Source: Epiperipatus broadwayi (Eukaryota; Onychophora; Udeonychophora; Euonychophora; Peripatidae). Taken from it: a stretch of DNA of 64,000 bases. This document shows positions 1 through 14,400 of this stretch, in pieces. The notes under the pieces were generated by a model. It had not been told where the DNA came from. It did no database searches and worked only from the letters and a program-made list of their open reading frames with translations. The DNA lies in the NCBI GenBank assembly GCA_028023455.1, contig JAQFVV010000014.1:5138280-5202279 (forward strand), written 5' to 3'. Both the position numbers and the translations under genes were made by a program. Position 1 is the stretch's first letter, and each line of letters starts with the position of its first letter.

Positions 1-1730
1 ATTTAAATATTGCAAAGTATAGGATTAATCAATGTTCTTGTTTGCCTGAAGATTTGTGATAATGGATTTTAGTTTATTTATATGTTGTATTATTTCCATC
101 ATCTAATATTAAATACTGAATATCTTCTTTTTTATTAATTACAATTCTATCACAGATTACTGAAACATATGATCAAAGACATGTGGAAAGGATAAACGAT
201 TCCCAAGATCTGTATTTTGTACTGAACCAACGCTCATCAGTTGGCCAGATCACAACCTCTTACACAGATCTTCATCATTTGTATCTGATAAACTGTCTAT
301 TTAATTTGATAGATTGATTGTTTATTTATTCTTCATTGGTTACCATTATTAATTTGATATATTATTCTCTTGGTCGAATCAGAATGGGTATAACTTGTTT
401 ATTAATTTGTCCTTTTTGATATGGGGAAAGTAATCTTTTTATCAGTACTAATATATTAGATCACTTTTAGTTGTGATATTGCATGAACACTGTTGCATTA
501 TTAATTTATTCTGGAGATAATTTTTTTCCCGTGTTTGATGAATAGAATTTAAATATTAGAATTTTTGTATTCCTATTTAATTGAAACTCAAATTTAAAAG
601 AATGACTGTTTCTTCTTTTTTGTAATTTTCAACAATGAAAATATTTTCTTTTTCCTCTATTGTTTCTTGTAATCGAGTTCTTAAATTAATACAACAGAAA
701 ATCTTATAAAATAGCACAAATATCGCTTTGAAATATGATTTTCATATGATATAAGATTTATAGCTTAATTCAGATTAAATTTTGGAATAAAATTAAAAAA
801 AGGATTTTAAACTATTTGATCAAAAACAAATTATTATATAAATTAAAATTATATTGTCCAACTAAACATTTCAAGAAAAAAATTGAATTTGATTTTTTTT
901 ATAATATATATTTGATATATGCTATATATTTGTATAATTGTTCAATAATATAAAATATATAAAAGAAAATAAATTTGATTATAGTGAATCGTTTGTTAGT
1001 CCAAAATGTATGTAGTTAAAAGTATATTCTAACAATTGTTATTATGCATAATCATTTATTCACTCATACATATTATTATGCAATCACATATCCATCCATT
1101 CACTTCATATAATAGTAAGTAATAAACAATAGTTCCCATATCCATTTTCCCAAATGCATTAATATAAAACAGCTTTCTATATGTTTATCTATCCTGAATG
1201 CAAAATAACAATTATTATTGTTGTTGTAAAGTTTCCTTTTGGTTTATTAAACTGTCTGCACCTTTGTTTAAGATACCACCTCTTTTAAAGCATGATAAGA
1301 TAATCATTATATATATACATATATATATATCACATACATGCTTATATATATATATATATATCACATACATGCTTAAACAAACTAATAGAATATCAGCGAC
1401 TCATTGTCATTGCAACAATTAGGCCATAAATGGAAATGTTGTAAAAATGAGTGTTCATTAATGTACATTGAGTTTATCTGTGTCTATGTAATAAAGTTTA
1501 TTTAAATGATTTCCATTTACTGCCTAAGTGGAGTGATACCTTGACAACATATTGCTGATTTTCTAAGTATGTTTAAGCTTGAGAGCTGTGGTGATGTAAG
1601 TTCTACATATAATTATCTATTAGCTGTAGGTACTTATGGATTATTACATATATGTTGCAATGTGATAATCAATCTGACTTTACTTTTTCATAAAAATGTG
1701 AATACTAAATTTATAAACTGTTTAATTTAC
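1..1730 (-). other. Start of the intron downstream of exon F
   Basis: AT-rich non-coding sequence. It contains a piece of the TTGG-type terminal repeat (81-130), a short segment shared with 42.75 and 55.21 kb (about 205-262) and an AT microsatellite near 1310-1365. No other exon was recognised. Confidence 0.5.
1310..1376. repeat. AT microsatellite with duplicated segment
   Basis: TA runs with the segment 'tatatcacatacatgctta' present twice. Confidence 0.75.
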
Positions 1731-1914
1731 CACAAATATCTTCAAATTCTGATGGTACTTCTACTTTTAAATTTACAACTTCCATATTTTGAATTAATAA
1801 ATGTTGTTTGAGCAAGGTAGGTAACTTTGCTTCTACATAATCCTTCCATACTTCAAATTTTTGATCTTCATAAGCCTTCATCTGGCGACCAACATCCAAA
1901 TATTTTGCCTTAGT
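1731..1914 (-). CDS. DNAH10-like: Axonemal dynein heavy chain (DNAH10-like), internal exon F, tail region
   Basis: 184-nt exon, 61 codons plus 1 nt, starting in phase 0. It reads TKAKYLDVGRQMKAYEDQKF, EVWKDYVEAKLPTLLKQHLL and further helical sequence to FEDICG. 'Y-x-x-x-x-x-x-M-x-x-Y-E-x-x-K-x-x-x-W' with 'LPTLLK' continues DHC_N1. Acceptor TTATAG|ACTAAG (AG at 1916-1915); a second AG six bases in (ACTAAG|GCA) would keep the frame and drop two residues, so the 5' border is uncertain by 6 nt. Donor TTTGTG|GTAAAT (GT at 1730-1729) is weaker than the others. The gene continues below base 1. Confidence 0.83.
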
Positions 1915-3924
1915 CTATAATCATAAAAAAAAATGAGAGAAAAAATAATTCATTTTTTCTAAACTAATTTTTATAAAACAATTTAAATATTGTGAACCCT
2001 TTTTATTCATTTACCATAACAAATCTTACCAAAATTTGAACTGAAGCAATCAGATTTTGGGTTTGTATGTAAAATATATTAAAACAAAATCCCTATGAAT
2101 AATTTAAACTACAATATATAATAATGATGTAATACTTATAGAAGAAATTTTAAAATTAAAAAGCACAGGCTTTTAAAATCAAAAGTAAAGGGTTAAATTT
2201 AAATAACTGCATTTGCAATTCTTGAATACAAAGTTCATCACTATTGTAGACCTAATTTAAAAAACAAATCAAAATACAAACTGTATTTTAAATGCCAGTA
2301 TCAGCTATTGATAATACATAATGAAATACACAACAATCATTGGATAATATTAGCATATTCTGCTGATAAATAGAGCATCTCTATTTGAAGAAAATGTTTG
2401 GTTGCCTCACAGAAAATTTATAAAAAACTCTTAAATAGATTGGACTTACCAATAATTCAAGTTATAATTTTACAATCTAAAATTTATTTCAAACCAAGAT
2501 TTCCTTTTTGTGTATTCAATCAAAATCTATAAATTAAAATTATAAGAATAAACAAATAGAATTCTTATCAGATTCCAAATAAATTTTATTTTCTAGGTCT
2601 AACAATAAATCCAATTGGATTTGATATGTTCAGGCATAGCTAAAGTCTCATCAATAAATTCAAGACAACCCATGATTATAGTACTGATCAGACTTACACA
2701 TAGAATTAATTGACCACTGATTTATATAGATGTTAACAAACAAATGTGATAAACTATATAGTTAAGGACCGTTGAATCTACAGTTGCAGTGGAGAATTGA
2801 AGAATTTAATAAAGCTATTAGTGAATCTATCTCCCAGTTAGAATAGTTGATCTGTCCCAAAAATATCCATATGTTAAATAAATAATAAATAAATTGGATT
2901 ATACTAATACTCATTATCTATAATAATGTCCTGCTATCAATCAGATACAGATAATTAACCAACATGATACTATATCAAGCAACATTATCTGCCCTGCATA
3001 ATTTAGTGTCAAGATTAAGAGAGAGAGGAACTACTGGATTTTATCTGTTCAGTTTGTCACAGCATGGCAGATTCAGAAATGAAAATTCCAAGTTTGATTC
3101 TTCATCTTGACTTAACTAAGTAAAAATGTTTGATGCTCAATCTGTCAATAAGATGTTAGGATACCATATGATTTCTCAAGCAATTTATCATTTAATAACC
3201 ACTATTAACAGTGACAATTTATCATCATCTGCAAACATTACAACAAAATTTATTTTACTATTTCAATATTTAGAGTTACATGATAAAATTTCATGATACC
3301 TTCTAATAATTACTGAGTATTTTATTTTTTATGTAGCATGAACAATAAAACTCTATGATAGACCATGCTTATAAAACTGATGGTAAAATGAAAAGAAATT
3401 TGTGGTCTTGTATTAATATTTTATTCCAAACAAAGCATATTCTCTGTTTACTTTCAATACTTATATTAGGAGTAAAAATTCATTCTATTTCTCCTAGTTC
3501 ACAATTATATATTGAAAGTCATAAGTAGAAATTAAATGGCAGTGTTATATCCCAAGTCTCAGTCCCAGAATTAATATTTTGGTGTGATTATAAATAATTT
3601 GAAATAAGATTTTATAAGAATAAAGTTCTTAATAATATAAATGTTTAACTTTGATATGTTTTCTTGTTACATAAAAGAATCTCATTCGCTTAATGTTTTT
3701 TTTTTTTCAAACTTCATAAAATATTCTTAAAGATAAGTAAATAAATATTTAAAAAATGTTAGCTCCAATCATTATGTGTAATACATATATCACTATCGCT
3801 GTGATACTACATAAAAAAATTGACAAATAGCTCTACACTATGCATGCATTTAGGAAACAACTTTCTTTATCAGCTGACTTGGAGCATTCTTAACAATCCA
3901 TGTAAATTTAACAGCTGCTAGTGG

Positions 3925-4022
3925 TTAACTTGATATCAAAATTTAAACACTACACCCTACAATCATTTACTATAAATTAATCCCCTTTCCAAAATAGCTT
4001 TACAAAGTTTGATATCAAGTTG
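3925..4022. repeat. Short inverted repeat
   Basis: AACTTGATATCAAA at about 3927 and its inverse TTTGATATCAAGTT at about 4008-4021 enclose about 70 bp. Nearby 'ttgttgccagcacttcaagg' (4062) and 'ttgttggcaattccaaggc' (4430) look like diverged direct repeats. Confidence 0.5.
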
Positions 4023-5332
4023 TCACTATTATTGTATTAGCATATGTTTGCTATAACATAGATTGTTGCCAGCACTTCAAGGCAGCTAATGAAGAAAATA
4101 CATTTCTGAAATTCATATATTCTGCTGATCAAATTGTCAATTTTTTCATGTAATATGGCAGCCAAACCAAAAAATGTATTATGCATAATTATTGGAAGTG
4201 GCGTAGCTTTGTAATTTATTTACACTTAATTCAAAGTATGTTTGTTACATATTTAAAGGCTGAATTTTTTTAATTGTTTTTCATAATATGAATTTCTGAT
4301 TCTGCTGTTATGGTCTAAGCTAAGTTAAAGTAAGCAATCATAGCACTAAATATTCACACTTTGACAACAATCTTAATTGCCATTATAATGTTAATATAAG
4401 TCATGTGACTGTTATATTTTGCATTGATTGTTGGCAATTCCAAGGCAGCTGATAAACCTATGACACAGAAATGTTATAATGCTATGTTTAAGATAACTGC
4501 ATGAAATTAGCTTCTTGGTATTTTACTTTAAATACACATACATTACCAGTCAATTCTGATATGCTTATAGAAAAGAAAACTCTATTTAAACACTGACACA
4601 AAAATTATAAAATGTGAAACTTAATTCTTGGCATTTTTACTTCAAATGCTCATCAAAATAATATGAGAGGGGTTTAAATCAATCAGTAAGAGGTCAAGCT
4701 ATCCTTCACAAACCAAATAAGTAATTCTATTAATTAGCTGCACTTTCTTTTCTTTTGCTTGCGCATTCAAATAAGAATGAAACATTATGAGAGTTAATGG
4801 TATAAAACCTAAATAATTAATATAAAATGATTTGAAACAATAATTAAAGAGTTACACATTAATTATGTATTTCTCCATATCTTCCAAAGTAATACTATTT
4901 TATGCATGCATCTGAATAATGCTACCTGCTATAAAATAATTAATATAACTAAATTCAATCGTTTTACTTATGAAATTGGAATAAATGTCATAATAAGAAT
5001 GATGACAATGGCCAACCAAGCTTTAACATTAATTCTACTCAGGCTGTTCTGTGAGAAAAATCAATTCTACCTTTATTTTATTTTCTTAGCAGCAAACTAT
5101 CTTACACTTGGCTATGAATAAAAGATAGGAATGCATTCCACCCAAATACATGAGGGATAAAAAGACTTTCTTACACTCTAATCACTTAAATAACAATACA
5201 CAATGACTCCCAAGCCTAATTTCTGAGGTTTAAATGCTGGTGTGGACATCGTCTCATCACCAAAAAACAAGGGAAATACACTACTTGGCTTCACATACTA
5301 TAATTCATAAAATACAACCACTTAATCTGGAA

Positions 5333-5482
5333 GATATAATCCACTCCTGACAAATATTTTAACATGCTAAGAGAGAGCTCTCTCAATCCCTGACAAGGCA
5401 ATATATAATCCACTCATGACAAATATTTTAATAAAAACTAAAGGAGAGTTTTTCACTATCCCTGACAATACAATATATAACA
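5333..5482. repeat. Degenerate tandem duplication, about 75-bp unit
   Basis: 'tataatccactcctgacaaa' with 'tttttaac' and 'gagagctctctcaatccct' recurs as 'tataatccactcatgacaaa' with 'ggagagtttttcactatccc'. Confidence 0.55.
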
Positions 5483-6984
5483 TAAACAATTCCTTCTGCA
5501 TAGCCACAGAATACATTTCAATCTAAGCATAAAAATATAATAAATTTACTATTAAGTAAATCCTTAACCTTTTCACTTCTTTCTGGCACATTTCATCATT
5601 CGAAACCGATGGAATTAAATTATTTCTACTTTCAATACAAACATTATATAACTTGATTAAATAGCAGACAGCCATATAAGCATAATAACACATAAATAAT
5701 TTCAAATCACATTTGATAAGAAACATGGTAGTGATATTAATTAATTAGTTCTAAAAGAAATAATGAATAACTATCTCATTTCTGACAAGTATAATATTTT
5801 AACTTGGAAATATAATAATTATTATTAAATAAGCAAGACAAAATAACTCTTTATTGTATTTGACATTATCCCACAAATTGAAATAAAAGTTTTGGTTTGG
5901 GATAAACAACAAATCTTTAAATTTGTAGTAAAATAATTGTTGAGAAGTAAACCTCATAACTTCTTGAAAACACAAGTATAAACAATAAATTTTGTTAATA
6001 CCCCTTCTCAAAAACAAGCTGTTAACTACTAAATAGTGAACAGATATTTCTATTGCTAGTACACACATGTAGAAATATAAGTACATAATAAAACTATACT
6101 AAAATATATATTATACCTTTGCAAGACGTTTTGAAGAGAGAAATAATCAAATAATAAAAATAATAAAAAAAAATCATAAGACAAATTTTTAAATCTACCT
6201 ATTTATCAAATGCTAACAAAATAATAATAATCATTAAAGCTTTTTTTTTCTTAGCTGGAATGAAAAGTTCATTTACAGTCTGTAGATGACATATCTTGGT
6301 CATATACTAAATGATGATGATCTTTGGTATAATCATAAATATGGATAAATATATAACAATTTCCTGCAGGGATATAAATAATATTAATTAGATCCAATTG
6401 GATAGTGTTTCAAAGTTCTCAGCAATAGCTAATAAAATTGTTGGCAATAGAACATATGAAAATCTTCATTATGACAATAAATATCTAATACTGCATAAAT
6501 TAAACAATAATTTATTCTTTAATTCATTAGACTGTTTTAAGCATTTGTTCCAAATGTTCAAAAGTCATTCACAAAGCAAATAACTAATCAGTTTATAAAA
6601 TCCATTTAAATTCATGTGAGTTTATTAACAATATACTTTAATAAAAAAAAAAATCAAATGCAAATAAGGAGAACAATAAAATTAAAGGAATTCATATCCA
6701 GTTTCATGCTCTTCTACACGTTCATTTATCAGCACATTTAGAGATAAGTTAATAATTTATTAATTATCTGTCATTCATTTTCATTTCTCATTTCCAGATA
6801 CACAATGGTTAGGTAAATGTTTTATCAATAATAATAATAAAGCAGATTAGAATAGGTTATCTGCACACATCCTTCCATTTAATCTTTATTCCTTTATAAC
6901 TAGCAAAAATTATCAACAAAGAGTCTCTGAAGTGTTTTATGAAAAAGTTCAACATAAATCTTCCAGAATAATAATAGAATTCAC

Positions 6985-7200
6985 ACATTCCAGTTATTTA
7001 TTTAATACTAGAGATTAAATCTAGATAAATCAAACTTATAATGTAGACATACATTTCAATTAATTCTCCAATATTAGAGATAAAATTTAGGTAAAGTAGA
7101 TTTGACATATAAACATGCATTTCAATTATTTCTTTAATGTTAGAAATTAAAATTAAGCAAAGCAAATTTAATATATAGGCACACATACACATCTCAAATG
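6985..7200. repeat. Degenerate tandem repeat, about 68-bp unit, three copies
   Basis: Units share 'atattagagataaaattta' then 'acatgcatttcaatt'. On the minus strand the repeat gives a 64-codon chance frame (7192-6998) with a 23-residue period. Confidence 0.6.
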
Positions 7201-8477
7201 ATGATTTTAGAATTTAAACTAGACAGTTAAAAGCAGGGAGATATACCTTATTTTCAAAATGATTTATGTCTGCATATTTCCTCTTTTATTTTCCTCAGTA
7301 GAACTTCTGAGTTGTTTTCATTCAGAAAATCAATAATAATTTTTACTTTCAAGCTTGGACCATGGAATAACTAACTTGTAAAAACAAAATTGTTCTAATA
7401 AAACCTTTTTATGAAAATAGAATTGTTGAAATCAGAAAAGCAAAGTTAACTTTTGTAAAAATATTCCCCCTTTATACCTGATTTTTACCCAAGCATCTGT
7501 TCTTCCATCAATCCAAGGTCACTTAAAAGTTCACAACTCTAGAAACAAAAGGTTACTCTGCCCACTGCCCTGAACTTAATTAGTTACAAAATATGCAAGA
7601 ATCATTCTTTCTTGAAAAAGAAAGAAAAATTATTTTGTCTTTAAAAAAAAAATTAAATAAATTGAACCAAGAATAAATATTTTACATTTCTAAAGTAAAA
7701 TAAAAACTAATGATAATTATTTTAGCAAATAAAATATTTGAGAATATATTTGCTGTTTGATAATCCACTGGTCCAGTGATCTATTAATTCATTTAAATTG
7801 TGTTTAAGCTGGTTATTCAAGCTATGGGTTAGGAAATCAAATATTTTGCTATGAAACATGATATTTGGTGGTTTAATGAAGTATATGAATGGAAAATAAA
7901 GCTGAAAGATGGCACAAGCATACACAAACATCCATAAATACTGTGCTATAGGTACTAAACTGATCTGATTAAAATATGAGTTTCTATGATGATAAGTCAA
8001 ACATATTGCACTATTTCTACTATGGATTGAAATATTAAAAGCAAATAAACCAGGAAATTACCTAAACAAATATCAGTACTGTTCTGCAGACAAATAAAAC
8101 AAACTTGGATCAACTTAAACCAAACTGACAATTTCTGTGACAAGCCATCACCCTTTTTAACATTAATTACTCCCTAAAGAAAATTATTAAATACCTCAAA
8201 ACTTTCAAATTATACCTGTAAGTGCTTTTAAACATAGTTTTAGATCATTAATAAAAAAAATTTTAAATTTCATGTTATTTAATTTTTTTTTAGTAAGATA
8301 CAATCAGCTGTTACTGATACAGTGTTATATAATTACAAGAAATATATCTGGGGCATATCCAGAAGGTTACTATATATATATATAAATTAATGATAAATAC
8401 AACCATTAATTTTATATATATATATTTTATAACGGGTATTGTATTTTACATACAAAAAACCGCTTCCTCATATTGTT

Positions 8478-8662
8478 TAAAACCCCCCAAAAAAAATGGT
8501 GGGGGGTTATCCCTTTGGGGGGGGGTATGGTGGGGGGGGTTTTTTTATTTATGTTGGGATTAGGGGATGTGTGGGTTACCTTGGAGGGGGGTGGGGTAGA
8601 AAAGAAAAAAAAGGGGGGTGGTTTTTTGTTTTATTTTTTGGGGGGGGGGGGGGGGGTATATA
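8478..8662. other. G-homopolymer-rich patch, probable sequencing artefact
   Basis: Runs of 6 to 17 G with T and A homopolymers in a region otherwise almost without G runs. The two glycine-rich frames through it (8473-8673, 8496-8696) are not believable proteins. Could also be a true G-quadruplex-forming repeat, but the abrupt change in composition looks like poor base calling. Confidence 0.6.
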
Positions 8663-9429
8663 TATATTGTTGATGTCTATTGTTATTATAATTTAAAATT
8701 TACATGTAGTATATTTAACTTGTCATTTTATATATGTAAACAATGCATAAAATTATTCTATTGAAACACTGTTGATATAAATTATTGATTTGCTCTCTAG
8801 ATGCAGTGTTCAATAATTTATGCAGTAAGAGAACAGCTGTCTCTTATTGTGCTCTACATTGTTTTACAGAGGATTATCATGAACAATTTAAGCCAAAAGA
8901 GTAGGTGTTAAATCAATTGAGATATATAAGGTATATTAATTTAAATCAATTTATATTTTAATTTATAGATCACAGGTATATCTACTGATTTTAAAACTCT
9001 GCAAATTAAAGCTCAAATGATGAAATATGTAATAATTAACAATTACAGTGTCTAATATATGTAACACAAATTATAAAATATTTTTCTAGAGGCAGATCAA
9101 TATATCATATGTTAAATAAATTAGGTTCTGTAATTGTTCATCACTATATATTTCATTGTTTAACCTTCATTTGCAGAATTTTAAAATGAGTAAAAATATA
9201 TCTACTCTGTAAATTAAAATATTAATCAATTTAAATTTTATATATATATAACTGTTATTGATTTAACATGCACTTCTCTGGATGAAGTTATTCATTATAA
9301 TCTAGATAATAACTTAGAGTCCTAGAAAAAATATAAAAATTGTATTGCATAGAGTTAATTACTTATAGTTACAATAATTTGAGAGATTAATCCTGTGCAT
9401 TATATATATTACACATTGCAATTATTTGT

Positions 9430-9460
<31 letters not shown>
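9430..9460. repeat. (TA)n(TG)n microsatellite
   Basis: About five TA units followed by about nine TG units. Confidence 0.85.
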
Positions 9461-10637
9461 ACTTATATTTTTAATCCATAGGTGTATATACCTTCACATT
9501 GTAAAATTAGTATTGTATCTATATTTTAATTAGGTTTCATTAACCATCTTTGAGGTAGTAGTGGTCATTCAGGAATAATGGAGTTACACTTAAATTCATG
9601 AAATTGTTTATTTTAATTTTAAAATGTCTTAAAGATTCAATTCTAAAATTTATTAGACATTATATCTGAAATATTTTGTCCAAAAAAAAATCCAGAAACT
9701 AAATATACTAGGAGAGTAGGGATAGTAAGAAATGAGAAATTACATATGAACCTAAATGTATTTTTATCAAAACATCTTACATAAATTATTCAAAACATGA
9801 AATAGTTATGCTAATAAAAACTTAGCAATAGTTCAAAAACAGGAGAGGGAGATAATGAAGAATAATAATTTGTAATTTTGAAATTAATGGCATTTTTGTT
9901 CAATATTGCAAATAGTTTAACTGAATCATTACATTTCTTAATGCAGTTTTATCATTCCATGGCTTTCTAATTGTTCTTAGATAATAAGAGTTCTTTATGA
10001 ACAGAAGTTTGATGCTGCTATAATTTATTTTATGGATGATGTTTAAAACATGGAGAATGAATATTAAGGATAATAAGTGTTGTTTAACCACATTATCATG
10101 AACATTTCTTGTAGCACTGATGCAACAGCTATAAAAGTTTACAAACCTCACAAAAGATTTTTAGACCTCTTTGATATCAAGAGAGATAAAATGTCACTTT
10201 TGATTGATGATGAATATTGTATAATAGTTTAATACCTTTTCTATTAGATGGCAGCAATCTGTAATTAATCTGTTTACAAAATTTCTAAAAATTTAAAAAA
10301 GACTTTGCCATTCAAAATTGGTTACCTTTTGTTGATTTATTATGCCAACTTGAGAAGAATAAATTATTTATTGAATGCTAAAATAAACTATTTCTTTGAA
10401 AATGCTGATTTCTATGTAAATGAGGTAAATAGTAATATTGCTATTTGTTAATTTAATGGATACTTATATTGAGAAAATATCGTGACATAAGATATACAGG
10501 CTTATATACACACATCTCTTTTACACATTCTTTAAATTAGGAAAAACATATATACATTTGTTGTGTTACAAATAATTTTGAGAAGTAATACAATCGCACA
10601 TGAGAGTTATATACATTGAAATAAAATAATCCATGCA

Positions 10638-10703
10638 GGGTTTGATGCAATGGTAGAGTGATGACTCTGAAACTAATCTGCATATCATGGTCCAACTCTA
10701 TTA
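10638..10703 (+). repeat. Degenerate tRNA-like SINE
   Basis: TGATGCAATGGTAGAGTG resembles an A box and ATGGTCCAACTCT a B box at tRNA spacing. A weaker relative may lie on the minus strand near 29680-29750. Confidence 0.35.
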
Positions 10704-11067
10704 TTTCAAGTGCTTTAACTTCTTATGAACTTCCACACAATAAACCATTCAATTTATTTTTATTGTAAAATAATTAAAAAATATGTACACATGAATTACA
10801 CATACTCATTTTATTTGAAAAAAGTGTAACTTCAAAATTTTATGCATTTGATTCATTTTCTAACAACTAAAGCATACCAATCAATGATATTTAGCATGAC
10901 TGGCAATGAATGTTACTTGCACATTCATTACATGAACAATCACTGAAAATATTAATATTTGAGATGTTAAATAAAATATTTAAAAGAAATAAAAAATTAT
11001 TTATAGGTTTGAGTAAATTAGATCTTACTTATAAAAATCTACAATGATCATTTCATTTATTGCTGAA

Positions 11068-11560
11068 TGAAGGTCTCTCCAAGTTGAATTCCAATAATCC
11101 AATTCTTAATCTTTTCAAATAATATCAACATTTTTTTTATTTCATCTATTCATCTCACTTGCAGTCTCTTTCTAAATCTTTAATAATCTCTTGAGATCTG
11201 ATTTAAGACTCCAACTGTTTATCTATTATCATCTCTTCTAGCAATATGTTCAGCCCAACTCCATTTCAGTCTCTCAATTATTTCATTGTTCTTTTTTCTC
11301 TCACTCATTCTTTCTAATTAATCCCATCATATATTTTTCTATACTTCATTGAGTAGTCAGAAGTCTATGAATTGCTTTTCTGTTAAATGCTCCAAATTCC
11401 AGATTAACAGTAAGAATTGATATGATATCTATTAAAAGACCTTCCTTTTCAAACATAAACTATTACATAACAAATTTGTTTCTATGATTATTTATATTTA
11501 TTAGGTTTTCCATTAGTATTAATAATCTGACAAAACTTTTGTATTTGTTAATTTCTTATA
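11068..11560 (-). mobile_element. RTE 3' fragment, minus strand
   Basis: Read on the minus strand, this matches the 3' part of the RTE copies: the thumb region near 11500-11560, the 'gctgaacatattgctagaag' region near 11245, and the 'cttggagagacctt' segment near 11070 just before the tail. It carries many substitutions and short gaps, so it is older than the 51.6-kb copy. Confidence 0.75.
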
Positions 11561-12783
11561 ATTTATTATTATAAATCATTATTTTTGATTGATTATGTCT
11601 GGATTGTGGCTATTAGGGTAGGATAATGTTTACCTAACAAAATCTACAATACTTGGAGATAATTAAATTGAACTTTAAACTATTGCCTACTTCAACTAAA
11701 GAAACATGTAAGTGTATTTTGAGTGATCAGATTAATATCAATATTAATAATCACAAATGTCACTGAATAATAAGAAAGCAGAAGCAAAATGGCAAAAAAA
11801 AAAAAGACATTTAACTAGAAAGTCTTAATAATACAATAATAGATGTTGGTAAAGACAAAATAAATGATTCAATGAATTATTTTTCAGGAATTCACTAAAA
11901 GTTCAAGCACAAGAAATGAAACATCACATCACAATTCAGGGACATTGAGCTACAAAATTTGCCATTTTAACACTGCACCAAACCAAGCAGATCACTAAAG
12001 ATAGAAGTAAATATAACAGGTATTTAGATTATAAAATACAAATAATATGATAAAAGATTACAAAAATAATGATATCAAAATAAAGATAGAATTATTATTA
12101 TAGAATCTACAAAAAAAGTAAATTATGATTAACAACAAATGTCTTTAAGATATAATACTGTAAGACTGCATTTATGCTTTGGATTTATAGTATTTATATA
12201 ATTAAATTTTATTAATAGAAGATAAAGTTAATCATTTTGCTAATAATAATAAAAAAATGTATCCCGTTTGACTAAATAAAAAATATTAGTTGAATTTAAA
12301 AGAGATTTATTTTATTTGTAACAAAAAAAACAACAACTGCACTGTGTAATAGGCAAGATATTGCAAATATATAGCTTTTTTTTAATATAAATATTATATA
12401 TAAACTGAAAATGCAAAGTTTTTAGGATGATTCATATAGTAAATAAATTTTTAGGTGAAAAAATATAATTAAGATAATTAAATGTGTCAGCTTTTATATA
12501 CTGTATTTAAAAATTAAAAGATCTCGCAGATCTTTTTTAAAAACAAATATAAATAAATTACTGTTCTCTTATCCCATTTTCTGGTAAAATTTATCATTTT
12601 AAGTTTAATTCTTAAAACATATATATATTACATTTACAAAAAAAAAAAAACTATAATGCTAAGTTAAGCTTTAAAAAAATGTCAGAGATAATGTTAGAAT
12701 TGGAGTAATTTAGTATTTCTAGTTTTCCTGTAAAATTCAATGGCACAATTTTATTTAATTACAACTATTTTTATTTAGTAATA

Positions 12784-14400
12784 ATTCTTTTTAGTAATAA
12801 TTCCATCTTTTTTCTTATTGCAGGAAATTTACATCTGCTATAAGAAAAAAAGATGGAATTATTACTAAAAAGAGAGATAACATCATGAAATGGATAGAAG
12901 ACTTATCAATAATTATATAGTAATAAAGAACAAATACCTCCTATATCTATTACATCTTCCGAATTGCCCAGAATTTTAAATGAAGAAGTGAGACATGCAA
13001 TTAAATGTATGACGAAAGGAAAGGCTCCAGATAATGATAATCGATATATTAAAAGAAGCAGGTGAAGAAATATAATTTTTTTAGCAAAGTTATATACTAA
13101 CTGTCTAAATGATAAAGATGTACCAGATGATTGGAAGAATGCAGTATTAATATTAATATTTAAAAAAGGTGATAAAGAAGATATTAGAAATTACAGACCT
13201 ATCAGTTTTATACAAAAATTTTACCAAGATAATTGTAACTCGTCTACAAAGAACATTGGATTTCCACAAACCAAAAGAACAAGCTGGATTTAAAAGTAGA
13301 TCATATCCAGGTATTGAGAGAAATTATAGAAAGGACAAATGAATATGAGTTGTCATTATACTTTGGATTTGATTCTATAAACATTTCTTCAGTGATTAAA
13401 GCATTGGATCATCAAGATATAGATCCAGGATATTGCCATATTTTAAAGAATATTTATAAAAATGCAACAGCAACAATTAGATCACATAATGATACTGCTT
13501 AAGTCAACATTAAGAAGGGTGTAAGACAGGGTGACTCCATATCTCCAAAACTTTTTTCAGCAGTGCTGCAAAAAGTATTTTGGGGATTAAAATGGGAACC
13601 TAAGGGAGTGAAAATAAATGGAGATTATTTAAGTTATTTAGATTTTGCAGATGACGTAGTTGTTTTTGCAAATAATGCTTTAAAGCTGAGGCATATAAAA
13701 ATAGAAAAGTAAGACTAAAGATAAATGTTAAAAAGACTAAAGTCATGTTTAATGGATTTTTTCAAAATATAAAATAAAGCTTGATTATGATGAGTTAGAA
13801 GAAGTTAACAGTTACAAATACCTTGGTCAGATTATTAATACAGATGGAAACATAATGGATGAAATTAATCATAGAATTAAACTTGTTTTGAGTGCTTTTG
13901 GTAGAAATAACTTGATACTAAAAGGAAATATGCTTATGTATTTGAATAGGAAGGCTTTTAATAAATGTGTTTTACCAGTCCTTACTTATGGATCTGAGAC
14001 TTGGACACTTAATAGAAGAGCAATACAGAAACTTTAGACTACTTAAAGAAGTATGGAGAGCTGCACGTTGGGAGTAATTAGAAAAGATCAAAAATGCAAT
14101 ATATGGATAAGAGAACAAACAAGTGTTACTGACCTCATTGAAAAAATTAAGTCTGAAATGGAGTTGGGCTGAACATATTGCTAGAAGAGATGATAATAGA
14201 TGGAACAATTGAAATCTTAAACCGGATTCCAAGAGATTGTAAGAGACACAGAAAGAGACCACATGTGAGATGGATGGATGAAATAAGAAAGTGTACAGGG
14301 GTAATGTGGAGAAAAGAATCTAAAGATCAGAGAAGATAGATTGAACATGGAGAGACCTTCATCCTGCAGTGGATTGACAATGGTTGATGATGATGATGAC
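12784..14400 (+). mobile_element. 5'-truncated RTE retrotransposon copy with a short 5' inversion
   Basis: From about 12826 the sequence parallels the copy at 52.93-54.59 kb base by base, including KGVRQGD, FADD and the LTYGSETW region. It ends in the same GATGAT tail at 14400. The RT palm motif is intact here (LDFADDVVVFAN, about 13640), unlike the 54-kb copy. There are many frameshifts and stops (open stretches only 13314-13502 and 13855-14037), and a deletion removes much of the motif A region (FDSINISSV follows YFGF directly). The 12787-12817 segment is an inverted copy of 12841-12872 at the 5' junction. Confidence 0.87.

Noticed and set aside
8473-8696. Two glycine-rich open frames
   Set aside because: They come from G homopolymers in a low-quality patch.
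13972-14262. 96-codon minus-strand frame
   Set aside because: Antisense of the truncated RTE copy.
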